This document shows positions 1 to 6,763 of a DNA stretch of 7,065 nt, piece by piece. The notes beneath the pieces are model-generated. The model was not told the DNA's origin, did not search any database, and saw nothing but the letters and a program-made list of their open reading frames with translations. Position 1 is the first letter of the stretch. Each line of letters opens with the position of its first letter. The translations under genes and the position numbers were made by a program. The DNA comes from an uncultured Clostridia bacterium. GTDB taxonomy: Bacteria; Bacillota; Clostridia; Christensenellales; CAG-917. The stretch spans positions 1 through 7,065 of the forward strand of contig CANQCC010000078.1 in NCBI GenBank assembly GCA_947589635.1, in the 5' to 3' direction.

Positions 1-63
1 TTTTCCCTTCACACCACGTACGCAAAAGTACGCTGGGTGCTTGTGAAAAGGGCGCTTTCGCGC
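1..63. repeat. Imperfect stem-loop at left edge
   Basis: This stretch folds back on itself. CGTAC (17-21) pairs with GTACG (28-32) around a 6-base loop, CACC (12-15) pairs with GGTG (36-39), and CCCTT (5-9) pairs with AAGGG (48-52). Together they make an interrupted hairpin. A second small hairpin uses GCG on either side of CTTTC near 53-62. The motif GTACGC occurs three times (18-23, 28-33, 74-79). It could be the 3' trailer of an upstream gene or part of a dispersed palindromic element; no T-tract follows, so it is not a typical terminator. No codon pattern suggests a gene. Confidence 0.4.
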
Positions 64-76
64 TCTTCATCCCGTA

Positions 77-147
77 CGCTTGCAATTGCTCAGGGCTTTT
101 AGGCACCCTGCAAAGCAATTGCGCAAAGCCCTGAGCAATTGCAAGCG
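77..147. repeat. Perfect 23-bp inverted repeat with 25-base loop
   Basis: Positions 77-99 are the exact reverse complement of 125-147. The 25 bases between them (100-124) contain a further copy of the palindrome GCAATTGC, which thus occurs at 82-89, 115-122 and 135-142. GCAAAGC is also directly repeated at 110-116 and 123-129, and CAGGG (91-95) can pair with CCCTG (106-110) as an alternative fold. The long perfect stem lacks a following T-tract, so it resembles a REP- or MITE-like palindromic element or a structured leader more than a terminator. Its identity as a dispersed element is inference. Confidence 0.6.
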
Positions 148-161
148 GTAAGCAAATTAAG

Positions 162-180
162 AAATTTTTATAAAAAATTT
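162..180. repeat. AT-rich inverted repeat upstream of the TetR gene
   Basis: AAATTTTT (162-169) and AAAAATTT (173-180) form an 8-bp inverted repeat around ATA, within a run of nearly pure A and T from about 151 to 190. It lies just upstream of the likely promoter of the regulator gene. It could be an UP-element-like region, a binding site, or simply AT-rich spacer. Confidence 0.3.
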
Positions 181-199
181 TATAAAAAGTATGGAGCAT

Positions 200-226
200 T
201 TGACACTCGTATGATAAAATGATAAT
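200..226 (+). promoter_or_regulatory. Candidate promoter and possible operator of the TetR gene
   Basis: A perfect -35 box TTGACA (200-205) is followed by GATAAT (221-226), a 5/6 match to the -10 consensus, but with a short 15-base spacer. ATGAT is repeated directly at 211-215 and 219-223. TTGAC (200-204) is inverted as GTCAA (229-233), and ACTCG (205-209) as CGAGT (238-242), so the site has the dyad character expected of an autoregulated TetR promoter. Transcription would start near 233, which would exclude the ATG at 219 and favour the one at 243. The operator role is inference. Confidence 0.4.
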
Positions 227-242
227 CAGTCAAGGTTCGAGT

Positions 243-836
243 ATGCTGAGGGAAAACGATAAAAGAGTTATCAGGACGAAGAACGCCATTCGCAAGGCGT
301 TTAACGAACTTGTTCAGGACAAGGATATTTCGGCTATTTCCGTAAGCGAGCTTGTTAAGAAGGCGTCCATCACGCGCAGCACCTTTTACATGTATTATTC
401 GTCCGTGCTTGACGTTCGCGACGAGATCGAGCAGGAGATTTTCGTCAATCTTGACAGGATAATGAGCGACGGCGATTGGCTCAATTTTATGCTTGATCCG
501 TATCCGCTTTTAAGCAGGATATCGCAGGAGCTGATGCGCTATGACGAATACAATCGTTTTCTGTTGTCGACGGGCGATTCGCGCGGGCTGTTTGACAGGC
601 TCAATAAGCGCGTCATAGACGTATTTTTGCAATATATTGAAAAAAGAGGCCTGAACATAGACGGCGCAAGGGCAAAATATATCGCCGTCTTTATTGCGGC
701 GGGCATAGAGGAGAGCTTCAGACTTTGGTACAATCATCAAAGTTCGCTCACGCTTGAGGAGCTTTGCCGTCGCATGTCGGAGCTTATCAAGGCGGGGCTC
801 AGGTCCATTCGCGGCGGCGCGGCGCAACAAAATTGA
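243..836 (+). CDS. TetR/AcrR-family transcriptional regulator
   Basis: This gene encodes a 197-residue dimeric DNA-binding repressor-type protein. The N-terminus (DKRVIRTKNAIRKAFNELV) is the classic TetR helix 1. The helix-turn-helix spans about residues 33-54, with ISVSELVKKASITRSTFY leading into the YMYYSS recognition end. Residues 60-190 form the helical ligand and dimer domain, with the hydrophobic AKYIAVFIAAGIEESFRLWY typical of C-terminal helices in TetR proteins. I chose ATG 243 because AAGG (232-235) lies 7 bases upstream and TetR proteins usually begin just before this helix. An in-frame ATG at 219 would add 8 residues but has no ribosome binding site and overlaps the candidate -10 box. 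The ABC transporter gene follows after 48 bases in the same direction, so it is the probable target along with the regulator's own promoter. The inducer is unknown. Confidence 0.93.
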   Translation: MLRENDKRVIRTKNAIRKAFNELVQDKDISAISVSELVKKASITRSTFYMYYSSVLDVRDEIEQEIFVNLDRIMSDGDWLNFMLDPYPLLSRISQELMRYDEYNRFLLSTGDSRGLFDRLNKRVIDVFLQYIEKRGLNIDGARAKYIAVFIAAGIEESFRLWYNHQSSLTLEELCRRMSELIKAGLRSIRGGAAQQN

Positions 837-841
837 AATAT

Positions 842-872
842 CGCCTTTTGGCGGGGATAATAAAAGTTTATC
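842..872. promoter_or_regulatory. Small dyads in the TetR-ABC gap, possible operator
   Basis: The 48-base gap contains a hairpin CGCC-TTTT-GGCG (842-853) and an inverted repeat GATAA (856-860) / TTATC (868-872) with a 7-base centre. GATAA also occurs inside the region upstream of the regulator gene. The dyad just ahead of the transporter start could be a TetR binding site or a translation-control structure. The repeat is short and AT-rich, so chance is a fair alternative. Confidence 0.25.
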
Positions 873-884
873 GGCAGGTGCAAT

Positions 885-3800
885 ATGCTTCGCTTATGTG
901 ACATTGTCAAAAATTATAACGCCGGATCCACGACCGTGCAGGCTCTGCGCGGCGTTTCGCTCGCTTTCCGCGAGGCGGAATTTGTCGCGATCCTCGGGCC
1001 GAGCGGCTGCGGCAAGACCACGATGCTCAACATCATCGGCGGCCTTGACCGCTACACGTCGGGAGACCTCGTCATAGGCGGCGTATCCACCGCGGCGTTT
1101 GACGACCTGCACTGGGACGCGTACAGAAACGCGACCATAGGTTTTGTCTTTCAAAGTTACAACCTCATTCCGCACCTCACTGTCATGGAAAATGTGGAGC
1201 TTGCGCTTTCCCTCGTTGGCGAAAAGAAGAAGACTCGTCGCGCGAAAGTCGTCGCGGCTTTGCACCGCGTCGGCATGGGGGACGAGATAAACAAGCGCCC
1301 CAATCAACTCAGCGGCGGACAAATGCAGCGCGTCGCGATAGCCCGCGCCATCGTCAACGATCCAAAGATAATCCTTGCCGACGAGCCCACGGGCGCGCTT
1401 GACAGCGAGCTGTCCGTGCAGGTCATGGACATACTTAAGGACATTGCGAAGACCCGCCTTGTCATCATGGTCACGCACAACGCCGACCTCGCCTATCAAT
1501 ATTGCTCGCGCATATGCAAATTTAAGGACGGCTCCCTCATAGAGGACACCAACCCCTACGACCCCGAAGAGGAGGCGCTCGAGATGGGATTTGACGTGCT
1601 TGGGCTGCACGGCAACGCCCCCTCCGCGGAGGAAGAAGACCTTGAAAAGACAGAAGAAATTGCCGAAGCGGACGAGGTCTCGTCCGAGGCCGCGCAGGCG
1701 GGCAGAGCGGAGAGAGGATTTGCGGAAAATCTCACAACAGACACTTTATCCCTGCAAAATGAACAGATAAACGAGGAAATCGCCCAAGAAGGCGATAAAA
1801 ATGCCGCTACCGAAGAAAAACCCAATGAGGGCGCGGAACAGGAAGAAGGCGAGGGCGAAGAGGAAGTCCCCGTGGCGGATGACGACGACATCGACATAAG
1901 CGGGCTTTTCAGCAAGACGCCCATCGTCACAAAGATAAAGAAGGTCTCCAACCGCAAGCGCAAAAAGCAGATGAAGCGCAACAGCTCCGCGCAGGACCCC
2001 GTCCTCAACAAGTTGGGCATAAACTCGCTTAACAAGCGCAAGCACAGGCAGAAAAAGCAGATGAAGAAGGAAAAGACCTTCAAACCTACGTCGATGAGCG
2101 CGGGCATGGCGTTCGGGCTGAGTTTGCGCAACCTCATCGCCAAGAGAAGGCGTACCTTCTTTACGGCGTTTGCTGGCAGCATAGGCATAATAGGTCTCGG
2201 GCTTGTGCTTGCCATTTCCAACGGATTTAAGGTCTACGTCAACAAGATGCAGACGGAGATGCTTGCGGGCGTGCCCGTAGGCGTTTACGAATATAACGTG
2301 CAGGTGTCCGTGCTTGACGATATAATGTCGTCCATGGCGGCGCGCCCCGTGGAGGGAGAGGACGCTTTCCCCGACTCGGACAAGATAACTGTGGACAAGA
2401 CGACGTCGTCCGAGGGCGGCAGCGACGCAATTGCCGAAGTGCTGGAGTCCTTCTTCAAATCCGTGACGCGCAACAAACTCACAAGCGAGTTTGTCGACTA
2501 CATGAGCAAATACGACGGCGGATACGGAGCGATGAACGTGTTTTACGGCACGAGGTACAACCTGATAAACAGATACTACGGCGATTCGGGCTGGGTATAT
2601 CAGGACGTGTCGCAGACTCCGTCCGTGGCGGACGCGATGTCCATTGCGATGACCATACTCGGCGAGAGCGGTCTTCAGGCCAAGTATTGGCAGCAGCTCA
2701 TCGGCGACGAGGCCTTCATGAAAGAGGCCTACGACGTGCTTGGCGGCACCTACCCGAAGAACATGAATCAGATAGCGCTTTGCGTCAACGAGCGCAACCA
2801 GATAAACGGCAAAATGCTTGAGGCGTTCGGGATAAAACTTGTCAAACTTGACGCGGACGGTAAAGAAGATATAGACCCCGAAACCGGCAAACCCATAGAG
2901 CTTCAGCCGGACGAGATCACGATAGACTCGTTTATCGGGCGCAAGATCCGTCTTGTGATGAACAACGACTATTATATAAGGGACGAGGGGGAGGAATTTT
3001 TCCGCGAGATCCCATATACGTCAAGCAGCGACAAGGAGTGGCGCTATGACGACCAGCAGACGCTGAAAGAGATATACGAAAAGGCGGATCCGAGCAAAGG
3101 CGGCACGGGCATAGACCTTGAGATATGCGGCGTGCTCCGTCCCAAAAAGGACGCGCCGGCTGCATACGTGATGACAAGCGCGCTGTGCTACACGCCGGAA
3201 CTTGCAAAGTACGTCGCCGACAACGCGAGCAACAGCGAAGTCGCCAAATTCCAGCGCGAGATGAAGGCCAAGGACGACAAGAGGTATTACAGGACGGACA
3301 CCAGCGGCAATCCCACCGGCTGCACGATCTTCGGCCGCAACGACCGCAGGACGGACAACGATATAAAGGGCATCTCCATTGGCGTCATCCTCAACAACAA
3401 GCTGGCGCTTACGTCCTACGAAAAGGCGATAGGCGCGGATCCCGTGCCCAACTTCATTGCGGTATATCCCAAGACCTATCAACAAAAGATAGACATTTGC
3501 AAATACCTCGATAAGTGGAACAAGACGCACAAGACGGACGCGGGCGCGGACGCCGCGGGATATTTCGACGTGTCCGATATGGTCGTCCACAGCCTCAACA
3601 TGATGATAAACCTCGTGTCCGTATTGCTTATCGCAGTGGCGTCCATATCTCTCGTCGTGTCCACGGTCATGATCGGCGTCATAACGTCCAACTCCGTCAT
3701 CGAACGCACGCGCGAGATAGGCATATTGCGCGCGCTCGGCGCACGAAAGAGGGACATCCGCAACGTCTTTGTCGCTGAAACGGCGCTTATTGGCCTGGCG

Positions 3801-4016
3801 GCGGGACTGCTCGGCATAATTATCACATACATACTATGCCCGCTTATATCCCTCGTCATAGGCGCGATCGCGGGAGTGAGCAATCTTCTCAACTTCCATC
3901 CGCTGCACGCGCTGTTGCTTGTCGCGCTCAGCTTTGTGCTTACGGTCATAAGTGGCATCATCCCCGCCATAGGCGCCTCGAGAAAGAACGTCGTCGACGC
4001 CTTGAGGGTGGAATGA
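885..4016 (+). CDS. MacB-like ABC transporter, fused ATPase and FtsX-type permease
   Basis: This 1043-residue single-chain ABC protein starts with a MacB/LolD-type ATPase: Walker A GPSGCGKTT (38-46), Q-loop Gln90, signature LSGGQ (142-146), Walker B IILADEP (162-168) and switch His198 are all intact. Residues 222-340 are strongly acidic and 347-398 strongly basic, forming a low-complexity linker. The permease begins near 405 with one membrane helix (about 424-446). It then has a large, probably extracytoplasmic, domain (about 450-900) and three more helices (about 903-932, 961-992, 1008-1030). The conserved FtsX/MacB segment ERTREIGILRALGA lies at 940-953. The family couples ATP hydrolysis to mechanical work or export of peptides, lipoproteins or drugs across the envelope; the substrate here is unknown. 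Two such chains would dimerise. The start has AGGTG (876-880) just upstream. The gene follows the TetR regulator, a context common for efflux or stress transporters, and ends before a strong terminator. Confidence 0.93.
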   Translation: MLRLCDIVKNYNAGSTTVQALRGVSLAFREAEFVAILGPSGCGKTTMLNIIGGLDRYTSGDLVIGGVSTAAFDDLHWDAYRNATIGFVFQSYNLIPHLTVMENVELALSLVGEKKKTRRAKVVAALHRVGMGDEINKRPNQLSGGQMQRVAIARAIVNDPKIILADEPTGALDSELSVQVMDILKDIAKTRLVIMVTHNADLAYQYCSRICKFKDGSLIEDTNPYDPEEEALEMGFDVLGLHGNAPSAEEEDLEKTEEIAEADEVSSEAAQAGRAERGFAENLTTDTLSLQNEQINEEIAQEGDKNAATEEKPNEGAEQEEGEGEEEVPVADDDDIDISGLFSKTPIVTKIKKVSNRKRKKQMKRNSSAQDPVLNKLGINSLNKRKHRQKKQMKKEKTFKPTSMSAGMAFGLSLRNLIAKRRRTFFTAFAGSIGIIGLGLVLAISNGFKVYVNKMQTEMLAGVPVGVYEYNVQVSVLDDIMSSMAARPVEGEDAFPDSDKITVDKTTSSEGGSDAIAEVLESFFKSVTRNKLTSEFVDYMSKYDGGYGAMNVFYGTRYNLINRYYGDSGWVYQDVSQTPSVADAMSIAMTILGESGLQAKYWQQLIGDEAFMKEAYDVLGGTYPKNMNQIALCVNERNQINGKMLEAFGIKLVKLDADGKEDIDPETGKPIELQPDEITIDSFIGRKIRLVMNNDYYIRDEGEEFFREIPYTSSSDKEWRYDDQQTLKEIYEKADPSKGGTGIDLEICGVLRPKKDAPAAYVMTSALCYTPELAKYVADNASNSEVAKFQREMKAKDDKRYYRTDTSGNPTGCTIFGRNDRRTDNDIKGISIGVILNNKLALTSYEKAIGADPVPNFIAVYPKTYQQKIDICKYLDKWNKTHKTDAGADAAGYFDVSDMVVHSLNMMINLVSVLLIAVASISLVVSTVMIGVITSNSVIERTREIGILRALGARKRDIRNVFVAETALIGLAAGLLGIIITYILCPLISLVIGAIAGVSNLLNFHPLHALLLVALSFVLTVISGIIPAIGASRKNVVDALRVE

Positions 4017-4036
4017 CAAAAATGCCAAAACATGCG

Positions 4037-4062
4037 GGCGCGGGGCTTTCCCGCGCCTTTTT
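4037..4062 (+). terminator. Intrinsic terminator after the ABC transporter gene
   Basis: GGCGCGGG (4037-4044) pairs perfectly with CCCGCGCC (4050-4057) around the 5-base loop GCTTT, and five T residues (4058-4062) follow. It lies 21 bases after the transporter stop codon. This is a textbook Rho-independent terminator that separates the regulator-transporter unit from the next one. Confidence 0.9.
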
Positions 4063-4074
4063 ACATAAGAATAT

Positions 4075-4103
4075 TTGACTATTTTGTAACAATATATTAA
4101 AAT
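4075..4103 (+). promoter_or_regulatory. Sigma70/SigA-type promoter for the 605-residue protein and LemA
   Basis: TTGACT (4075-4080) and TAAAAT (4098-4103), each a 5/6 consensus match, are separated by exactly 17 bases of AT-rich DNA. Transcription would start near 4110 and give a leader of about 50 bases before the ATG at 4160. The site sits directly after the terminator, which supports a fresh transcription unit. Confidence 0.75.
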
Positions 4104-4159
4104 TATGACAGATAAAACCACTTTCGCCCGCGTCAGGGGCGAGATACATAGGGTCGAGT

Positions 4160-5977
4160 ATGAGCGATGAACTTCTCGAGCCATTGAAGGCGTACAAAAG
4201 TCAATTGAAAAGCCAATTTGACGACAACGTTTCGGCGCTGTTTGAAAGCCTTGTGCAACAGGCGGGACTTGACGTGGCGGAAAATCGCGCGTCCGCAAAG
4301 GTTTACAGGGCGGAACTTGTCACGGCAAAGACCATGCAGGCGAAACGCTCCTCCATGTCGGGGCTCAGGGGCTTTTTGATATTTGTGACGGTGGCGTCTT
4401 TCATTGCGCTTGCGATAGGCATATATCTTCTTGTCATCGGGACGGCGCTTGCGGGCGGACTTTGCTTGGGCATAGGCGCGGCGCTTGCGGCAAGCATGCT
4501 CGGCGTCATACTCGGCGCTCTCAATCCGAAGATCAAACAGCTCGACGATCTTGTGGAGCAACATAACGCCAAGGCGAGGGCGCATCTTGACGTCTGCAAC
4601 AGGCAGATGGCGCCTCTCAACCGCCTTTTCGACACAAATATGACCAAGCAGCTAATAGAAAAGACGGTGCCGCTCATCAAGATAGACGACAACTTCAACA
4701 TGCGCAGGTACGACTATCTCAACGGCAAGTACGGCTTTCCGATAAGCGGGGACAAAAACCGCTCCACGATAGGCATACTCACGGGCGAGATCCTCGGCAA
4801 TCCGTTTGTCGTGGACAGAGAACTCATCACGTATATGGGCACTCAGGTATACACGGGGCACCTTGTCATCACATGGACTACGACTTATACGGATTCGGAC
4901 GGGAATGTGCACACGCAGACGCATTCGCAGACTCTGACCGCCTCCGTAACCAAACCCATGCCGCGCTTCAGAAACGAGACCCGCCTCATCTACGGCAACG
5001 AGGCGGCGCCCGACCTCAGCTTTACGCACAAGCCCACGCACGCGGAGGATATGTCCGAAAATCAGCTTGAGCGCACGGTAAAGAAGGGCGTCAAAAAAAT
5101 ACAAAGGCAGCAAAATAAGGCGCTTAAAAGCGGGACTTCGCAATTTACCGAGATGGGCAACGAGCAGTTCGACGTGCTGTTCGGCGCGCTCGACAGAGAC
5201 AACGAAGTGCAATTCAGATTGCTGTTTACTCCGCTCGCGCAGCGGAATATGCTAGACCTTATGACGGACGACGAGACCGCGTTCGGCGACGACTTCCTGT
5301 TTGCAAAGAGGCGCTGCCTCAACTATATAAGCTCCGAACATTCGGCAAATTGGGATATGGACACCTCGCCTTCCAAATTTATGTCCTACGACGTGGACAT
5401 AGCCCGCGAAAGCTTTGAAAACTTCAACAGGCAATACTTCAAATCGCTGTATTTCGACCTCGCGCCCCTCTTGAGCGTTCCGCTCTATCAGCAGCATAAG
5501 CCGCGCGAATACATCTATGGGCACGACTATGTCAGAAACTACACCGCATATGAGGCGGAGTACGCCGCAAACGCGATAGGACAGGACGCATTCAAACATC
5601 CTCTCAGCGCCACTCGCAGCATATTGAAGACCTCGCTGATAGGCAAGGACGGCAAGTCCGACCACCTCAAGATCACCGCATATTCGTATAAGACGGAAAG
5701 CAGAGTGGACTTTGTGCCCGTGTTCGGCGGCGACGGCAGAATGCACAACGTGCCCGTCTATTGGGACGAATATCTCCCGATCGAAAACACGAAGACGGTC
5801 AAACTTAAGGAGCTTGGCTATTCCGGCAACGAGTTTGAGCGCAAACTTGAAAGTACCTCGCTTGGCAAAGTGCTGTCCAAATACGGCAACAGGGCGTATA
5901 TGCACGGCTTGCTGTGCTGCCTCGTGGACGCCTCGGACGGCGCTTTCGACAGCGCGATAGACGCCGCGCTTCAGTGA
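4160..5977 (+). CDS. Two-helix membrane protein of unknown function, paired with LemA (possibly DUF3137-like)
   Basis: I do not recognise this 605-residue protein with certainty. Residues 1-65 are helical and charged. Residues 70-92 and 96-121 are two Ala/Gly-rich membrane helices joined by a very short turn. Basic residues flank both ends (KR at 62-63, R70, K124, K126), so both the N-terminus and the remaining 480 residues are probably cytoplasmic. Residues 125-165 look helical. About 200-270 appear beta-rich, including a Thr-rich stretch with HTQTHSQTLTASVTKP. Residues 300-325 are a basic helix, and the remainder (330-605) is a globular region with many aromatic residues and no catalytic motif I can name. 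The position before a LemA gene, and the GNPFVV-to-beta segment, recall DUF3137-type proteins, but the match is weak and this protein is much longer. AGGG (4150-4153) serves as a modest ribosome binding site. There is no signal peptide. Confidence 0.85.
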   Translation: MSDELLEPLKAYKSQLKSQFDDNVSALFESLVQQAGLDVAENRASAKVYRAELVTAKTMQAKRSSMSGLRGFLIFVTVASFIALAIGIYLLVIGTALAGGLCLGIGAALAASMLGVILGALNPKIKQLDDLVEQHNAKARAHLDVCNRQMAPLNRLFDTNMTKQLIEKTVPLIKIDDNFNMRRYDYLNGKYGFPISGDKNRSTIGILTGEILGNPFVVDRELITYMGTQVYTGHLVITWTTTYTDSDGNVHTQTHSQTLTASVTKPMPRFRNETRLIYGNEAAPDLSFTHKPTHAEDMSENQLERTVKKGVKKIQRQQNKALKSGTSQFTEMGNEQFDVLFGALDRDNEVQFRLLFTPLAQRNMLDLMTDDETAFGDDFLFAKRRCLNYISSEHSANWDMDTSPSKFMSYDVDIARESFENFNRQYFKSLYFDLAPLLSVPLYQQHKPREYIYGHDYVRNYTAYEAEYAANAIGQDAFKHPLSATRSILKTSLIGKDGKSDHLKITAYSYKTESRVDFVPVFGGDGRMHNVPVYWDEYLPIENTKTVKLKELGYSGNEFERKLESTSLGKVLSKYGNRAYMHGLLCCLVDASDGAFDSAIDAALQ

Positions 5978-5996
5978 GAGATCTCAAGCGAGAGAT
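5978..5996. other. Small palindromes in the gap before lemA
   Basis: Directly after the stop codon of the 605-residue protein lies the palindrome GAGATCTC (5978-5985). ATCTC (5981-5985) can alternatively pair with GAGAT (5992-5996). The remaining gap to the LemA start (66 bases in all) is A-rich and carries no convincing promoter. The stem is too short to act as a strong terminator, so LemA is probably cotranscribed; an RNA-processing or stability role is possible. Confidence 0.25.
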
Positions 5997-6030
5997 AAAA
6001 ATACAAACAAATCAAATAAACATATTCTTT

Positions 6031-6035
6031 GGAGG
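6031..6035 (+). promoter_or_regulatory. Strong ribosome binding site that fixes the LemA start
   Basis: GGAGG lies 8 bases before ATG 6044, the best ribosome binding site in the window. It rules out the in-frame TTG at 6029, which overlaps the site. Confidence 0.85.
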
Positions 6036-6043
6036 ATCAAACT

Positions 6044-6715
6044 ATGGCAAACGAATTGGATGAGATGAACGCTCCCGTGCTCGAGCAGGGCAGAGACGTA
6101 AACGTCATCGCAAAACAGATCGAAGTCAAAGTCGGCGTCGGATCCAAGATCTTCGACGTCATCTGGTGGCTGCTTCCCCCCATCATCGGCGGAGTCGTGT
6201 GGAGCATAATCAAGCTCAATGCAAAAAACCATTTCCAACAGCTCCAGCAGCAGTTGCAGCATGACGCTTCGCAAATCGACAACTACCTTGAACAGCGCGT
6301 GCAGATACTCAAAAACTGCGCCAAGTTGCTGGATAAGGCCGTCGACCTCGACGAGACTACCTTCACAAAGATAGCCGAGCTGCGCGCGGGCGCTTCCGCC
6401 GCCGACGACAGCGCAAGAAACGAGGTCACAACTCAGCTTGAGGCAGTCAATCGCAAGATCAATATCGCCTTTGAAAACTACCCCGAGCTCAAAGCGCACA
6501 GGGAGATCGAGGACGCCATGCAGCAAAACTCCTATCTGCAGCGCGAAATCACCGCCGCTCGCGAGGTGTACAACGATACCGTCAACAGATGGAACAGCGA
6601 TCTCTTCAAGTGGCCCGCAAAGCAGATCGTCGCCGCAAAAATGGGCTATACCACGCGTATCCCTTACATCGCCGACGCCGAAACCAAGGAAGCCGCGCGC
6701 GGAACATTCTTCTGA
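6044..6715 (+). CDS. lemA: LemA-family membrane-anchored protein
   Basis: This 223-residue protein matches the LemA pattern. It has one membrane helix (about 36-56, FDVIWWLLPPIIGGVVW), then a long helical, coiled-coil-like domain. Family signatures are QIDNYLEQRVQILKNCAKLL (77-96), corresponding to the usual QID-x-L-x-RR-x-LIPNLV region, then ELRAGA (112-117), YPELKAH (146-152), and the end of the domain around AAREVYNDTVNRWNSDLFKWP (171-191). The last part ends in TFF, as many LemA proteins end in a short hydrophobic or aromatic tail. The 35 residues ahead of the membrane helix are longer than in the classic LemA form. The family's molecular role is not well established. Isoleucine codons are mostly ATC here, while neighbouring genes use ATA freely, and the ribosome binding site is strong, so high expression is likely. 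It probably forms an operon and complex with the upstream two-helix protein. Confidence 0.92.
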   Translation: MANELDEMNAPVLEQGRDVNVIAKQIEVKVGVGSKIFDVIWWLLPPIIGGVVWSIIKLNAKNHFQQLQQQLQHDASQIDNYLEQRVQILKNCAKLLDKAVDLDETTFTKIAELRAGASAADDSARNEVTTQLEAVNRKINIAFENYPELKAHREIEDAMQQNSYLQREITAAREVYNDTVNRWNSDLFKWPAKQIVAAKMGYTTRIPYIADAETKEAARGTFF

Positions 6716-6725
6716 GAATCGCCAC

Positions 6726-6757
6726 GCTCCGTCCCTCGCTACAGCAAGGGGCGGAGC
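6726..6757 (+). terminator. Hairpin after lemA, possible terminator
   Basis: Positions 6726-6736 pair with 6747-6757 in an 11-bp stem (GCTCCG with CGGAGC at the base, one T-G wobble) that begins 10 bases after the LemA stop. No T-run follows directly; the next bases are GCCCC and then A-rich DNA. An overlapping stem, GGGGC (6748-6752) with GCCCC (6759-6763), would compete with it. It may end transcription inefficiently or protect the mRNA 3' end. Confidence 0.45.
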
Positions 6758-6763
6758 TGCCCC

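Noticed and set aside
1..102. Plus-strand open frames entering from the left edge (stops at 100-102 and near 130)
   Set aside because: Both read through the palindromic repeats, and the translations resemble no protein family. They look like spurious frames through a structured element.
77..147. CRISPR-like or transposon terminal repeats
   Set aside because: Only inverted, unevenly spaced short palindromes are present; no regular direct repeats with spacers and no transposase gene in the window.
219..242. Earlier TetR start at ATG 219
   Set aside because: No ribosome binding site precedes it and it overlaps the candidate -10 box. Kept as an alternative only.
894..1610. Long minus-strand open frame opposite the ATPase domain
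   Set aside because: It is antisense to a domain with all ABC motifs intact; the frame is open because of codon bias in the real gene.
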